DNA from: Stomorhina lunata
Taxonomy: Eukaryota; Arthropoda; Insecta; Diptera; Rhiniidae
Direction of reading: 5' to 3'
Length of the DNA: 64,000 nt
Assembly (NCBI GenBank): GCA_933228675.1
Contig: OW121741.1
Span: 77,967,387 to 78,031,386 of the forward strand
Below, piece after piece: positions 1 to 13,184 of this stretch. Numbering within the stretch: the stretch's first letter is position 1; every line of letters starts with the position of its first letter. Position numbers and translations under genes: made by a program. The notes under the pieces were generated by a model. The model was not told the origin of the DNA, did no database searches, and saw only the letters and a program-made list of their open reading frames with translations.

Positions 1-1545
<1,545 letters not shown>

Positions 1546-1739
1546 ACTTCAATTACACTGTGGGATAGATTTAAAACAGATTAAGCAAATTGACGCATAA
1601 TTTGAGTTTCGAATAAATAAATTATAGCATCTGTGAATTGTCGATAATTTTAAGCATTTTTAATATACGAGGATTTTTTAGTTTCGAAATTGGACAACAC
1701 CAGTTGTTGTTGTAACAGCTCTAACATTCACAATTTTAT

Positions 1740-3410
1740 AATATTGTTTTTATGGGGGATCTGTTTGGAGATCAAGGCCAAGAAATTGTGCTACTCTATT
1801 AATCTGCTGCTCTATCCCGATCTCAATTGAGCCAGAACGACTCTTTTTTCCGCGGCGGGTTCTTTTCTTCTTCTGCTAATACAACATTTATGCGATATCC
1901 TGAAATCGCGGAGTTGGTGGCGTCTCTATAAATGTTGTTAAATGCTGCCAAGTACGAGGTATGATCTAAATTATCAAGTACAGGCGAAGATATTTCCTGA
2001 CATGTCTCGGGGAAGATGCCAACTGTGTGATGTTAAAGTTTGAATGATTTCTCCGAAGACATCCCAAAAGGAACTGCTGTTGTGTTCCTTTACTGGCAGG
2101 ATCTTTGTTTCCTCATGAAGATGATGTGGTGAGGTAATTTGTAGGCATCCTGTTTACTAGTATCATCTCTTCAAATTTGTTGGCGTGTCAAAGGCTTTTG
2201 ACATGTCAAGCGCCACAAGGACCGATCTTTCACAAGGCCTCTGCTGGTTTAATCCTTGTGCGATCTGAGTGGTTATGGCTGTTAAAGCTGTGGTGGTGCT
2301 GTGCATTTTGCGGAATCCGTGCTAGTGGCGAGCTGCTGGCTGGTCAGCTGGGGGAGGAGTAGAGCCTCGAGTGTTTTCGCGACTGGTGACAGGAGGGATA
2401 TCGGTCAGTACGATGATCCCTCATTCGCGGGTTTCCCAGGTTTTAATATCGGGATCACTCTACCCACTTTCCAGACATCGGGTATAGTGAGGCTGGTCAT
2501 AGATAGATTTATGACACCTGTCATGAACTCGACTCCCCACTCGACTCTCTACTCGCCTAGGTGTTTAAGCATCAGCATGGAAATTCCGTCAGGGCCAATT
2601 GCCTTTGAAGGCTTAGCAGTACGGATGGCCTTTGCAACTTCCGCAGGTGTAAAACATTGTGGTGGGTCCGAGACTGGGAGATCATGCAATTTGCGAACAA
2701 TACTACTTTTCGCCTTGTCTCTCTCTGGGTGCTCAACAAATAATTGGCTAAAAGCACGCAAGCACGCCTTCGGGTCGGATATTGTGTTATCGGCAAACTT
2801 GATTTCGAGCCTATCATCCTTTTTCATAGGGTTCGAGAGAGATTGAACAGTGGACCACAACATACTTATACCCGTGCCAAGGTTAAAGTTCTTAAGGTGA
2901 TCAAACCAACGGTTTCGCTTGTCCTCATTTACCAACCTGCTGATATCACGGTTCAGCTGGACCATCCTGGGATCATCAGGGTTGGTATTGCGGATCGCAT
3001 CACGCTCATCTGCTAATCGCACTGCTCCTGCTGGGAAGTGCGGCATCACTACGGGTATTCTACCAGCAGAGATGAAGCGAGTGGCTGCAGCGTTGATGGT
3101 TACGCAAAACTCCCTCTCTGCATCGTGCATGTTCGAGGGTGGTTGTAGATCTCTAAAATGGCGGTCGGTTTAGCCGTTCCAGTCTGCTTTTTTCTGGTTT
3201 ATGTACACTGTGCAAAATCCATGGTCCGGCATTTGTTTCAACTCCGGCACGGACCAAAAGAATGCGGAGCAGCCCTGCCGGAATGTGTTGCTCCAAAATT
3301 AAAAATTGTAAATATGTTGTTGCTGAGTTTACAGCCCTTGGCCAAGAAACCTCGGGTCATTTCGGTGCGTAGAACCGGCTGTCGCGGGAATGGATAATAC
3401 CAGTGCTACC
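1740..3410 (-). pseudogene. Internally deleted non-LTR retrotransposon (LINE) ORF2 fragment
   Basis: Read on the minus strand, this starts in the linker before reverse transcriptase; 2549-3130 is open and contains AIGPDGIS. It continues as RT sequence: LTIPDVWKVGRVIPILKPG, then a stop where SYRP is expected (about 2420), then HSTTTALTAITTQI and VLVALDMSKAFDT (to about 2165). From 2165 to 1740 it jumps directly to the C-terminal part of such ORFs, with LHEETKILPVKEHN and LAQLRSG. Palm motifs B and C (the YADD box) are missing, so the RT core was deleted. Several stops and frame changes mark it as dead. It belongs broadly to the Jockey/LOA/R1-type LINEs; I cannot fix the clade. A related C-terminal piece lies at 63225-63730. 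Confidence 0.8.
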
Positions 3411-3414
3411 ATCT

Positions 3415-4015
3415 GACAATCTGATCCTTCAAAGATAGAAGGGAGTGAAACAAAAGGAGACTAAGTGCCTAGGACTTATCTTAGCCATCTAAGTCTAGTT
3501 ATAAGACCTTTAAGATCGTTCAGTTTGCACTTCTGCAGATCCTGAAGTTTATTACGAAATTTACTGTCTAGATATCTGAGCCTCTGATTTTGGAGCATTA
3601 GAGAGCAACAGAAAATGTGTTCCACCGTTTCAGACAAATCCTCATTTAGACATAGTATGCGGAAGTTAGAAATGCTGCCATCCCAAATGTTTACCCTATA
3701 ATTAAAGGCACAGTGTTCCGTAAAAATGCCTATACATCTTCTTCAACTTGTAGTTTTGGTTCCGTTTTAGACTATAAAGTCCTAGATGTTCTGCATGTAT
3801 TCATGTTTTCCCATATCCTTGAGGTTTTCTTACTGATCCAAGACTTGATACTCAAATAGAAATGACAAATAAGGGGAGCTATATATATATCTGTCACCTT
3901 TTGACTCAAGTCTTGGCTCGAGACTTATCTAGCGGCTTCGTCAGTAACTTCGTTGCCTTCGAAGTCGCAATGACCAGAATCTAATCCTATAACTGAGAGA
4001 TAGATCTAATAGGGC
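3415..4015 (-). pseudogene. LINE 3' fragment with RNase H remnant (I-clade-like)
   Basis: A minus-strand frame holds GHCDFEGNEVTDEAAR at about 3931-3978, matching the GHxxxxGNExAD block of the RNase H domain of I-type LINEs. Further on comes GIFTEHCAFNYRV, then NEDLSETVEHIFC, which resembles the C-terminal cysteine/histidine tail of these ORFs (CxxC-type ...ETAEHILC). The frame is broken between the two and ends at a stop near 3457. RT is absent. On the minus strand this lies upstream of the LINE at 1740-3410, so it is a separate insertion, not the end of that element. Confidence 0.65.
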
Positions 4016-4037
4016 CAATCTAGATAGAGTTATGCAT

Positions 4038-5087
4038 TAAACACATAGACAACAGCAGGCTACACGAACACCGACTACAAAAGTCGTTGGCTGCAATCGT
4101 AGCCTCGTAGTCAGCTACTTAATTATTTTGGGAACGGCAGCTACATTTAAGATGGCAGCTACATTTCGAAACACCTGTTTATGAGTGGTGCCAATATCGC
4201 GTTTATAAGATGGACAAAATAACAATTTAAATTTTGATAAAAACGACATAAATTCATTTTATTAATTAACCTCCGAAATCAACGGTTTTCCTGTACCTGA
4301 TGGTATGTCTATATCAAAAAAAATTTATAGAAAGATTTTGGTGTGATCTCTAATAGTTTAAGAGTTATGGGCTTTTTAAATTTCAAGAATAATACGGTAT
4401 AACTTTAGAAGTTTATATCCGATATTAACTTTTTTGGTATCAAACAAAAGCTACTGAAAATATCTTTTATATTCTTATATATTCTATATAATATTCTTTA
4501 TAATGGATAAGGAGCTGATATACTATAAACTTATTTCTGCAACCGACTTTTTTTTATACAAATTTGTATATCTTAAAACAATATAGATATAAGTTTGCTC
4601 TTTTATATAATGAATTTTATAAAGGACATACTGGGCTTTTATATAACATGAACTACGTAGCTCTAGCACGCAGCGTGTGAGTTGACAGTTTAAAAAATAA
4701 CTTTTTAAAATTTTACTTCTATTGAGTTAGAGTTATATACATATAAATTTTTAGATAATATTTTATTAGATATTATTATATACATTAAATATATAAATAT
4801 TTGATAAGTATGTAAATTGTTAACATAAATTCTCTCCATTGCATTTATGGTAAATAAAGTCAAGTGGTTTAAATCGCTCATTTATTTCAATATTATATGG
4901 TGTTGACAGCACTAAATCTTTTATTGTCGCCAACAAAAATAGAAAATAGTTTAATTTTGGCTACAGCTACAACGGTGGTCGGTAGTCGTGTAGCCGTGTC
5001 GACTCTAAAAAATTTATTTCTATTTGAATGCATGTATTCTAATTTTGACAGGTTGTAGCCCGTAGCCTGCTGTTGTCTATGTGTTTA
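4038..5087. mobile_element. Non-autonomous TIR element, ~1.05 kb
   Basis: The two ends are inverted repeats: TAAACACATAGACAACAGCA followed by GGCTAC at 4038, and its reverse complement ending at 5087. ATGCAT flanks both ends and may be a 6-bp target duplication, but since ATGCAT is itself palindromic and TTAA also sits at the junction, the exact boundaries are ambiguous. The interior is AT-rich with no coding frame. Superfamily not assigned. Confidence 0.65.
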
Positions 5088-5249
5088 ATGCATTATTGAT
5101 TGAAAAAATCGCGTTTTTTTAATGTTTTGGAGCAGATTTGGTTGCGGTAAAAGAGACACGTTCCTTAAATTGCTAAAAATAACATGGAAAAGGTCGAAGA
5201 ACAAATATAGTAGATCGCAGTTTTACTCTAAGTGAAGGTCTTTATACTT

Positions 5250-6210
5250 ACTTATTTAATTGGTCTATATTTAAAACCTGGCAAGGTTTGCGTATTTTTC
5301 AATTTCGTAGTCCAAAACAATTTTGACGAAATTTGGACCGTGCGTACCTTTTTGATGTATAGGTCGAGTATAAACTTTTGGAAATTTTGCCTCTGAGGGA
5401 GTAAAAACGGGCAAAAAGGGGATAAAAACGAAAACGGTTTATATCCCAAAGTAATAGACATAGAAATAAAATTTATATTTCGTTTTGAGCAGCTACTAAT
5501 ATAAGCGGACAGGTGTTTGGTACTTTTATTAAACTATGCCAGATAGGGGATAAAAAGGGTGAAAATAGTTTTTTGGTACTTTTTTTAACCCACTCTTGTC
5601 TTTTGAAGCAATGAATATAGAAATTAACTTTGTACTGCAATCAATAGATGTAAAAAAATTAAATACGTATTTGGTACTTTTTTGATTTCGGGGGGCAAAA
5701 TGGATAAAAAGGGATAACATTATAACATAACATCTCATAATGTAATATGAATAGAAACAAAATGTTAATTGAGTTTTAATAAAATGTACGGAATTCAATT
5801 GGTACCAAATATGCTATGAAGCCTTTTTGAAATTGGGAGATAAAAGGGGGAAAATTATAACATTATAACTTTTAAAGTGATAGGTATGGAAAAAAAATTT
5901 AATTGGACTTTTTGGAAGAAAGGCAAAACCAAAAATGTGTGAAAAATATTATTGGTACTTTTTTTTACTTTTAAACAAATGAACTTGAAAACAACAAGTG
6001 TATCGCAAGTATATACATTATAAATTAATGTATGGTTTATGTAACTCAAGCGGCTGACGATTGAGTAAAATTTACATTTATTTTGTTTTTGTTACAATAA
6101 CAAAACACATATATAAACATATATAAACCCCACATAAAACATATGAAAAGTTAAAAATTTTCTTTGAAAGCCTTATCATAAAACTCCGAGCAAGGCACTT
6201 TCAACCAGGT
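5250..6210. repeat. Diverged relative of repeat R
   Basis: Same orientation as the 36749-39760 copy and inverted relative to copy 1. It shares the TTTTTGATGTATAGGTCGA block, the GGTACTTTTTTGATTT and TAAGCGGACAGGTGT segments, and the end stretch TCCGAGCAAGGC followed by ACCAGGTAC. It lacks the TA array and the ~130-bp tandem units, so it is an older or shorter variant. Short open frames inside are not supported as genes. Confidence 0.75.
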
Positions 6211-6512
6211 ACAAGCACATTTCAATACCCTTTTTACAACAATGGGGAAAACTATCTCAAAAAACAATCGATTTCCATCACATACCGGATTATTTTTAAT
6301 TGTTTCGAATGTAGAGACATCAAATGTGTGTCCAGAAGGGGTGGCATCTTCCGTGTTTCTTTATAATGGAAATGGATGGTACAGATTCCCCATAATATTT
6401 ATTAAGTACAGCTTTGGTTTGAGCGATGTTAAGTCAAAAGTTATTGATTTATTGACCCGTTAACAGTACGAGTTTTTTTTTTCTGATAAAGGTTTTAAGA
6501 GCTCGACTTCTA
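6211..6512. other. No gene recognised
   Basis: AT-rich interval. A 73-codon open frame at 6242-6463 resembles nothing I know and has no supporting feature. Confidence 0.6.
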
Positions 6513-6515
6513 TTA

Positions 6516-7206
6516 CACTGCTCTGCAAAAATTCATTTTTGTCTTTCCTTTTAATAAAACTATGCGAACTATATGGATCTTGATGCTCTTAACTCAAATC
6601 CGTTTTCAGTTTTTCTCCATGAGATCTTGATTTTTTTTATGTGCGTGGCAAATTTTTCCCCTTAAATTAGTCAGGTACGGTGACCTATTTCGTCCTAACT
6701 CTAGAACGACTCATCCGATTTTCAACATTAAAACACTTGAAGATGTATAACAAAATTGCATTTATTTTAGTCTAATATAATTTTTCTGTATCTCTTATCG
6801 TTTTGGAGTTATTTAGAAATTAATGGAGAACATTTTTTTCGTGAGAAATTCGTAATTTTTTCAGGTTAAAAATGTAATTAAAAAAAAAGATAAAGTAAAA
6901 TTTTAACATTTTAAACATTTTTCTAAGAGCTACATATCTTAAGAGTAAAATAAGCTATAAACCATAAAAATCGGTTTAAAAATGTGAATTTTATTACCAA
7001 TTTACCGCAGGTACATTGTGTCGTTCTCGAGTTAGGACGAAATAGGTCTCCGTACCTGACTAACTTAAGGGAAAAAATTTGCTACCTCCATAAAAAAAAA
7101 TCGAGATCTGATGGAAAAAAACCGACAACGGATCTGAGTTTAGCGCATCAAAATCCATGTAGTCCACATAGTTTTATTAAAAGGAGGATTTGGCTGCAGA
7201 GCAGTG
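6516..7206. mobile_element. Palindromic MITE, CACTGCTCTGCA termini, TTA target duplication
   Basis: Roughly 200-bp inverted repeats face each other: CACTGCTCTGCA at 6516 and TGCAGAGCAGTG ending at 7206. Both arms carry the same block GTCAGGTACGG followed by GACCTATTTCGTCCTAACT (inverted in the right arm, near 7035-7062). TTA flanks both ends (6513-6515 and 7207-7209). No transposase is present. A CACTG end with a 3-bp duplication would suit a Chapaev3/CMC-type or PIF/Harbinger-type transposase, but this is only inferred from the termini. Confidence 0.75.
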
Positions 7207-7337
7207 TTATTTACCAACTTTTTGTTGGAGCGTTTTTTCCGGATCCAGGCTTTATTTAAATGTTCAATAGTAACTTTTAAAGCGCAAGAAGATAAACCTT
7301 CAGATTTTTTTCCATTTTTAAAAAAGTCCATACTGGA

Positions 7338-8160
7338 TTTTTATACCCTTCACCACCATAGGTGGAAAGGGTATTATAAGTTTGTGCTGATGTTTGTAAC
7401 GTATAGAAATATTTGTCTTAGACCCACCTTTTAGTATACCAATAGACTTAGAATCACTTTCTGAGTCGATTTAGCGATGTCCGCCCGTCCGTCCGTCTGG
7501 CTGGCTGGACCCCCATGTAAACCTTGTAATCAAACTACAGGTCGCAATTCTAAAGATAATTTGATGGAATTTGGCACAGATAATTTTTTTGATAATGGGA
7601 CCATGGCTATTTAAATTGGTCAAAATCGGTATATTATTTATGGTACCTCCCATAGGTCCCACTTCCCGGAATTGCTATATTGGCCACAAATATCAATATT
7701 TTTTCATGAAATTTAAAACAGATACTGCTTATGTATACTTAAATCACGGTACCAAATTTCGTTGAAATCGGTCCACATTTGACCATAGCTGCCATACAAA
7801 CTCTTCTTCAAATATTAGTGCGTATTTGAAGAAGAGTTTGTATGAGACAAAAAAATCACTATAACGCTCGTAAATCTAAAGATAATGAAAATTTTGAGTT
7901 TATTTTTTGCATACATAATTTTTGTAACAACTGTAATCAATTTGCCAAATTTCGATAATCGGTCCACATTTGACCCTAGCTCTCATATAAGTCCAAATGA
8001 CGGAAACAGGTTGAATATATACGTTTTGAGAAAATGTTTGTATGATGGCAAAATTTAGCAAATATTTGTCTTTATACAGGAAAAATAACACCTTTGACCT
8101 TAGTGGTGAAGGGTATCGTATGGTCGGCTTGACCGACAATAGCGCTTTCTTACTTGTTTT
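7338..8160 (+). mobile_element. Family A DINE-1-like element, complete copy A1
   Basis: Begins TTTTTATACCCTTCACCACC with a CCACC-ATA-GGTGG hairpin. It ends with the inverted subterminal GTGGTGAAGGGTAT, then a GTCGG-CTTGA-CCGAC stem-loop and CTTACTTGTTTT. The interior contains repeated TTTGACC[C/A]TAGCTC units and a CCGTCCGTCC run. It has no coding capacity. Subterminal inverted repeats plus a 3' stem-loop and a T-rich target are hallmarks of Helentron-associated (DINE-1/HINE) elements; assignment to that group is inference. Confidence 0.75.
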
Positions 8161-8423
8161 TAACTCCAACTATAATTTCAAGTAACTACTACTTGTCTTG
8201 ACAGCTTCTCGTTTTTTTGCATTTTTTTTTTGTTTTTATATTTATTTAGTCTTTGTTTCAAAAAAAAATTTTTCTTATTCTGTGATTATTTGTTTTATGA
8301 TTTTTTTGTTGCTTTTTTGTAAAAATTTATAAAAAATTAAAGCATGTTTGGAAACCTACGCATTGCTTTGTAGTATATATTTTTGCTTGATTTTTTATAC
8401 ATAAGTATATATGTATGTACCTA

Positions 8424-9069
8424 CCCAGTAAAAAATAGGATCATCCATAGAGTACTCTTGGAGCGCTCCTTTGCGAGTAATGGATTACTCCATAAAACTC
8501 CGAAACTCATAGGATTTTTAACACAGCATGTCCGCAGACACGAGTACTCCTTTTAAGCTCCTTATGGAGTACTCCCTTTAGTCTTGAAAATGACGAAAGA
8601 GGGAGTAATCGTATTTGTCTCCTAAAGGAGCATAAAGGGAAACATTCATATAAAATACAAATTTGGTTTTTTTTTTCAAAAATAAGAAAATATTGATTTT
8701 TATTTATATTGGAAACGTGTCTTTAAGTATTACTGCAAGAAAATTAAAGAAAAGACAATTCGTAATATATTATTTAAAACATGCAATTAAAAATTCACCA
8801 ATTTCCGAAACAAAAAAAGTAAACGAATTTGTATTTGTTTATTTTTTGATCCATTCCAATTTAATTTGAGCAAAATATTTTTTTGTTATGTCAAAGAAAA
8901 AAAAACTAACTGATGCATCCCTTGTTGATCCATTTGGAGTATTAAGCGAGGCATAAACAACAAAACAAAATAAAAAGTATCGACAGCTCGCTTATTACTC
9001 CAAATGGATGAACAAGTCATTACTCCTTTGTTGCTCGATTATGGATTAATCCATATATTTTTTACTGGG
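8424..9069. mobile_element. CCCAG-type MITE with internal palindrome
   Basis: Termini CCCAGTAAAAAATA at 8424 and the reverse complement ending at 9069, each bordered by TA (8422-8423 and 9070-9071). Many GGAGTACTC/GGAGTAAT motifs occur in the left third. An inner inverted pair, GATCCATTTGGAGTA near 8928 and TACTCCAAATGGAT near 8996, could fold back. The 68-codon open frame at 8663-8869 is not recognisable. Terminus and TA duplication resemble the elements at 31191 and 55746. Confidence 0.75.
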
Positions 9070-9392
9070 TATTTCCTTTAGTTTACCTTGAGTTGTTGGT
9101 TTTTATACCCTACACCACCATAAGTGAAAACGGTATTATAAGTTTGTACAAATGCTTGAAAAGCAGAAAAATAGTTTTCTATAATTCGATCGATTCAGAA
9201 TTACTTTTTGTCTCAGTTTTAAGCTTGACGTATATATCGAGCCCTAACCGCCAAAAAGACTCAAGCGCCAAAAACTAAAATTTACACGAGAATCAGTTTT
9301 TTAAATATCTTTGGACAGTGAATTGTACTTAAGTCTTTATTGTTTTTGCTGTCAAATTATAACGGTAAATTCTACTGCCCTGATATTTTGTG

Positions 9393-10893
9393 GATGTAAA
9401 TGGGATGCAGTTGTTGCCTGGGTTTCCAGCTAACAGGTAATAACTGTATTCAATTCCTACTCACACCTCCTAGTGGTACATCCTGGAAACCTGAGCAACC
9501 TAGTTGAAGATGCGGTAAACAATCCGAGTGGGATTCTAGGTCAGGGCTAACGTGAGGGGGAGTTATCTTAGAGCCATTCCGACGTATTTGGTCTAAGGGT
9601 CTAAGATAATTGTACTTGGTAAAGTACGAAATTGTAGCGTCTGTTCAACATGTTAGTTGCGGCTACAAGCGGGCGTCTGTCTCGGACCGAGCGGCTCGCT
9701 TTACAAACGTGGCTCTTGTCTTTGGACTCATCATCCATCGACTAAGCACTTACGATGTTTTAAGCATGGAAAGAAACAAGATTTTAGAATATACTACTCC
9801 AAGGGGTAATCAAGCGAGAAATCCCCCTGCTACGGCAGCTGGCACAAGGATTTTGGAGGTGCCTAATCTATGCAAGAACATCTTGATGAATGAAACCAAT
9901 TCTATCCAAAGAAATCGAACTATAAAAACTAATATAGGCATGAAAGAAAGTTTAAAGTTTGCGACATGGAACGTACGCACGTTATACGAAACTGGGAAAC
10001 TAGAACAACTAAGGCGTGAAATGTTGGGTTATAAAATTGATTTGTGCTGGCGGTGCAAGAAGCTAGATGGACAGGACAAGGGGAAGTTCGGAACGAAAAT
10101 ACTGTGTTTCTTTACTCCGGTCGCCCGGATGGTGATGAGCATAGTAGGGGTGTTGGCTTTCTGATGACTAAAAGAATAGCTAAAACCATGATAGCATGGT
10201 ACCCTATCAATGAGAGGCTAATGGCAATAAAACTTAAGACCAAAGCTCGTAATATGATAATTATCAATGTCTACGCCCCTACTGAAATCCAATCTGAAAA
10301 CGATAAAGACGAATTTTACGATATATTAAGCAGTTGGATGAACAGTAATGTACATAATTGTGACATTACTATGATACTGGGCGACTTTAACGCCAAAGTT
10401 GGCTCAAACAACACCGGTTTGGAACACTACATTGGTAAGCACAGTGTCGGAGTAAGAAATGACAACGGAGAAAGATTAATCGAACTATGCTGTGAGAGGA
10501 AACTGGTTGTAGGTGGCACAATTTTTCCTCATAAGCTCCACCATAAAATAACTTGGATATCGCCGAACGGTGTCACTAAGAACCAAATTGATCACATTTT
10601 GATCAACTCTAAGTGGCGATCATCTTTACTTGATGTACGCTCGAAGCGCGGAGCAGATATAAACAGCGACCACCATCTAGTTATATCTAAAGTTCGTTTG
10701 AAGGTAGCGGCTCTGAGGTCAGAAACGGCAAAAGTCGATCGGAAAATTGATGTTCGGAAACTGGAATCAGAGCGACACCGAACTGCCTTTATAACATCCA
10801 TAAGGAATCGGCTTCCAGATATTTTAAACAACAACGCCGCATTTGAGGCCCTATGCTCCACTGGGAGTCAAGGATAACAGAAGAAGAAAAAAA
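9393..10893 (+). mobile_element. RTE-clade LINE deletion derivative (endonuclease + 3' tail)
   Basis: Flanked by a perfect 11-bp target duplication GATATTTTGTG (9382-9392 and 10894-10904), which defines both ends. It contains the 5' leader (TGGGATGCAGTTGTTGCC at 9401), an endonuclease reading frame, and then directly the LINE 3' end GAGGCCCTATGCTCCACTGG..., finishing in AACAGAAGAAGAAAA. The reverse transcriptase is entirely deleted. Another derivative of the same family is at 41071-41699 and an RT-bearing relative at 61694-63230. Confidence 0.88.
9949..10876 (+). pseudogene. RTE-type apurinic-like endonuclease domain, frameshifted
   Basis: Codes for an exonuclease-III-like endonuclease that nicks target DNA for LINE reverse transcription. 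Motifs in order are KFATWNVRTLYETGKLEQL, then (after a frameshift near 10045) AVQEARWTG (catalytic E), GVGFLM, VYAPT, MILGDFNAKVG (D and N), NQIDHILI and SDHHLVI (catalytic D-H). The last ten codons are the family C-terminus EALCSTGSQG and stop, fused in frame to the endonuclease by the deletion. The upstream frame from 9610 is leader sequence. Non-functional because of the frameshift. Confidence 0.88.
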
Positions 10894-12142
10894 GATATTT
10901 TGTGAGATGATGCAGATGATCATGACTAATAAAATTTTTATAATAAAATGAAAATCGTCCATCATGTCGCTTAAGCCCTTTTGGCGGTTATGGCTCGATA
11001 TGTATGTTGGTCTGCTATAAATCGAGTGCCCTTCATAGGACCGAAACCTCTCATTCTGTGATTCTAATTTTTGAACAGTATCATTTCTGAATCGATTTAA
11101 AGCATTCCGTCGTATTTGTTAGATTTGGTACTTTCCATAAGAACGATTCCCCCGAACTAGGATTTCGAACCGAAGCTAATAGTCACATTTAATTGAACAT
11201 ATTTATAAGAATTCACTTTAACAATTTTGGAATAGGGTATATGGTTAAATACAACGCAAATCTCAAATAAATTTTATAAATCTGAATACAATTAAAGTTT
11301 GATACCAAGACATATTGACATTTGACCTCGGTGGAATAGTGTATCATATTGTCGGTCTTGAATTGTTAATTGCTTCTTATTGTTATTAAATTTTTTAACG
11401 TGAGTATTTTAAAGTCAATACCTTTTTATTAAAACTTTTTTATATATTTATTTAAGTTATTACACCCACCATCAAAAAGAATGGGGGATATATTGAGATT
11501 GTCATTCCGTTTGTAATTTCTATAATATTGGCTCAAAAACCAAAAACGATATATATTCTGAATCCTTATGAAATTCTAAGACGATTGAGCGATGTCCGTC
11601 TGTCTGTCTGTCTGTTGAAATCACGATAACGCCTAAACGAAAGGAGCTAGTTCACTGAAACTTAGTAAAAATATTTTTCATCTCTGAGAAAATTCTGGTA
11701 TTGAAATTGGGCAAAATCGGTTCACATTTGACCATAGCTCCCGTATAACCTCGTCTAGGCCAATCGCTTATTTGTTAATAAACGATAAATTATAGCATGA
11801 TAAATTATTACATTAGCCCTAGGCAGCGTATAAAATTTCATCAAAATCGGTTCACATTTAGCCATAGCTCCCATACAAAAAACTTACGAAAACAGCCTAA
11901 ATTTCACCTAATATACACTTAAATGCAAATAAATCTAAAAGTATAACAGATATAACCACTAAATTTTGCACAAGAAAGTCTTATATCAATGCCAGCCAGA
12001 GGGCAACATTTTGTCGTAATCGGTCACCATTTGACCTAGCTCCCATATAAAAAACTTACGAAAACACAAAAATTCAAAAAGAAAAGGGGATTTATGTCCG
12101 TCTGTCCGTCAGATAAATCGTGATAGCTCCTTAACTACAAGA

Positions 12143-13102
12143 CCGCAAGGCTCCGTTCTTTCTCCTACTCTGTTTCTTATCTTTATAAACGACCTTCTAC
12201 GTCAAACTTCTAATCCTATCTACTCTTTTGCAGATGATAGTAACATTTGCCATTCGTATTCATTCAATCATAGACCAAACCTTTTAGAGATTGGCACTAT
12301 GAGGCAAAACATGAATGAATCATTAAACCGCGATTTAGAAACAATTTCAGAATGGGGTCGTGCTAATAGAGTCGATTTTAATGCGCGGAAAACTCAGTGT
12401 TGTATGCTTACGCACAAACGCACGGCGGATCATGTTACTTCATCTGTATTAATGGGTGGTGAAAATATCGAGGAATCAGAAACTCTTGATGTTCTGGGCA
12501 TGAGAATTCAATGTGATGTCCGTTGGACTGATCACATTTTTCAAGTGTCGAAAGAAGCATTCAAGTGTCTCGGTTTTCTTAAACGGTGTAAGAGATACTT
12601 CACTCCATCTGATCTCCTTACTATTTACACCACCTATATTCGACCGAAAATGGAATACAACTCCCATGTATGGGCCGGTGCTTCAAAGTCTATTTTGGAG
12701 CTTCTCGACCGAGTGCAGGAGAGGGCGAAGGTACTTATTGGTGACAGTAGGGTATCCAACTCTATTGATTCACTAGAGCACCGTCGCAATGTGGGTTGTG
12801 TCACACTGTTCTATCGTTACTACTTTGGAATGTGCTCTAATGAAATAAGGGAACTTGTTCCTGAAACTCGAATTTTTCTACGCAATACACGTCTGTCTGT
12901 TAGAGCTCATCCCTTCGTAGTCGATTGGCCAGTAGACAGAACAACACACTACAGAGAAAATTCTTTCTTTAGCCGTACAGTTCGTATGTGGAATTTACTT
13001 CCCGCAGAAATTTTCCCTGCCAGTTGCAATATAGGGAAGTTCAAATCAAATGTCCATAAACACTACTCCATCTATCCACCCTCCCATAACCTATTTTCCT
13101 AG
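12143..13102 (+). pseudogene. LINE reverse transcriptase, C-terminal half
   Basis: Starts at PQGSVLSPTLFLIFINDLL (RT motif B), followed by YSFADDSN (motif C with the ADD active site), then thumb and connection sequence with YTTYIRPKMEYNSHVWAG and RTVRMWNLLPAEIF, ending in a natural stop. The frame is open from the truncation point, but there is no start codon or N-terminal palm, so it cannot be active. The poly(A) tail and motif style suggest the Jockey/CR1 group; clade not settled. Confidence 0.88.
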
Positions 13103-13184
13103 TTCCAACACAATGCATTGCATAAGTAGGGGTCATCCCCTGAGTGCTGGTCCTAAATAAAAAAAAAAAAAAAAAAAAAAAAAA
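12143..13184 (+). mobile_element. 5'-truncated non-LTR retrotransposon with poly(A)
   Basis: Flanked by the 10-bp duplication AACTACAAGA (12133-12142 and 13183-13192, overlapping the end of the A tract). It begins inside RT motif B, carries the C-terminal half of ORF2 to a stop at 13100-13102, a short 3' UTR and a poly(A) run (13159-13184). Typical of target-primed reverse transcription with 5' truncation, here into family B repeat B1. A related fragment runs off the window end at 63774. Confidence 0.9.

Larger units (their letters stand above)
9100..11386 (+). mobile_element. Old family A copy (A0) interrupted by an RTE derivative
   Basis: Starts TTTTTATACCCTACACCACC and ends with a decayed family A terminus (GACCTCGGTGGAATAGTGTA, then TGTCGGTCTTG and CTTCTTATTGTT). 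Its body holds an inverted pair around the insertion, GAGCCCTAACCGCCAAAA near 9240 and TTTTGGCGGTTATGGCTCG near 10980. The RTE derivative 9393-10893 was inserted later and is flanked by an 11-bp duplication. Confidence 0.6.

Noticed and set aside
1740..2846. Plus-strand open frames of 61 and 181 codons at 2177-2846
   Set aside because: They lie opposite a clear minus-strand LINE reading frame with RT motifs.
6242..6463. 73-codon open frame
   Set aside because: Length expected by chance in this composition, no recognisable motif, no splice or promoter context.
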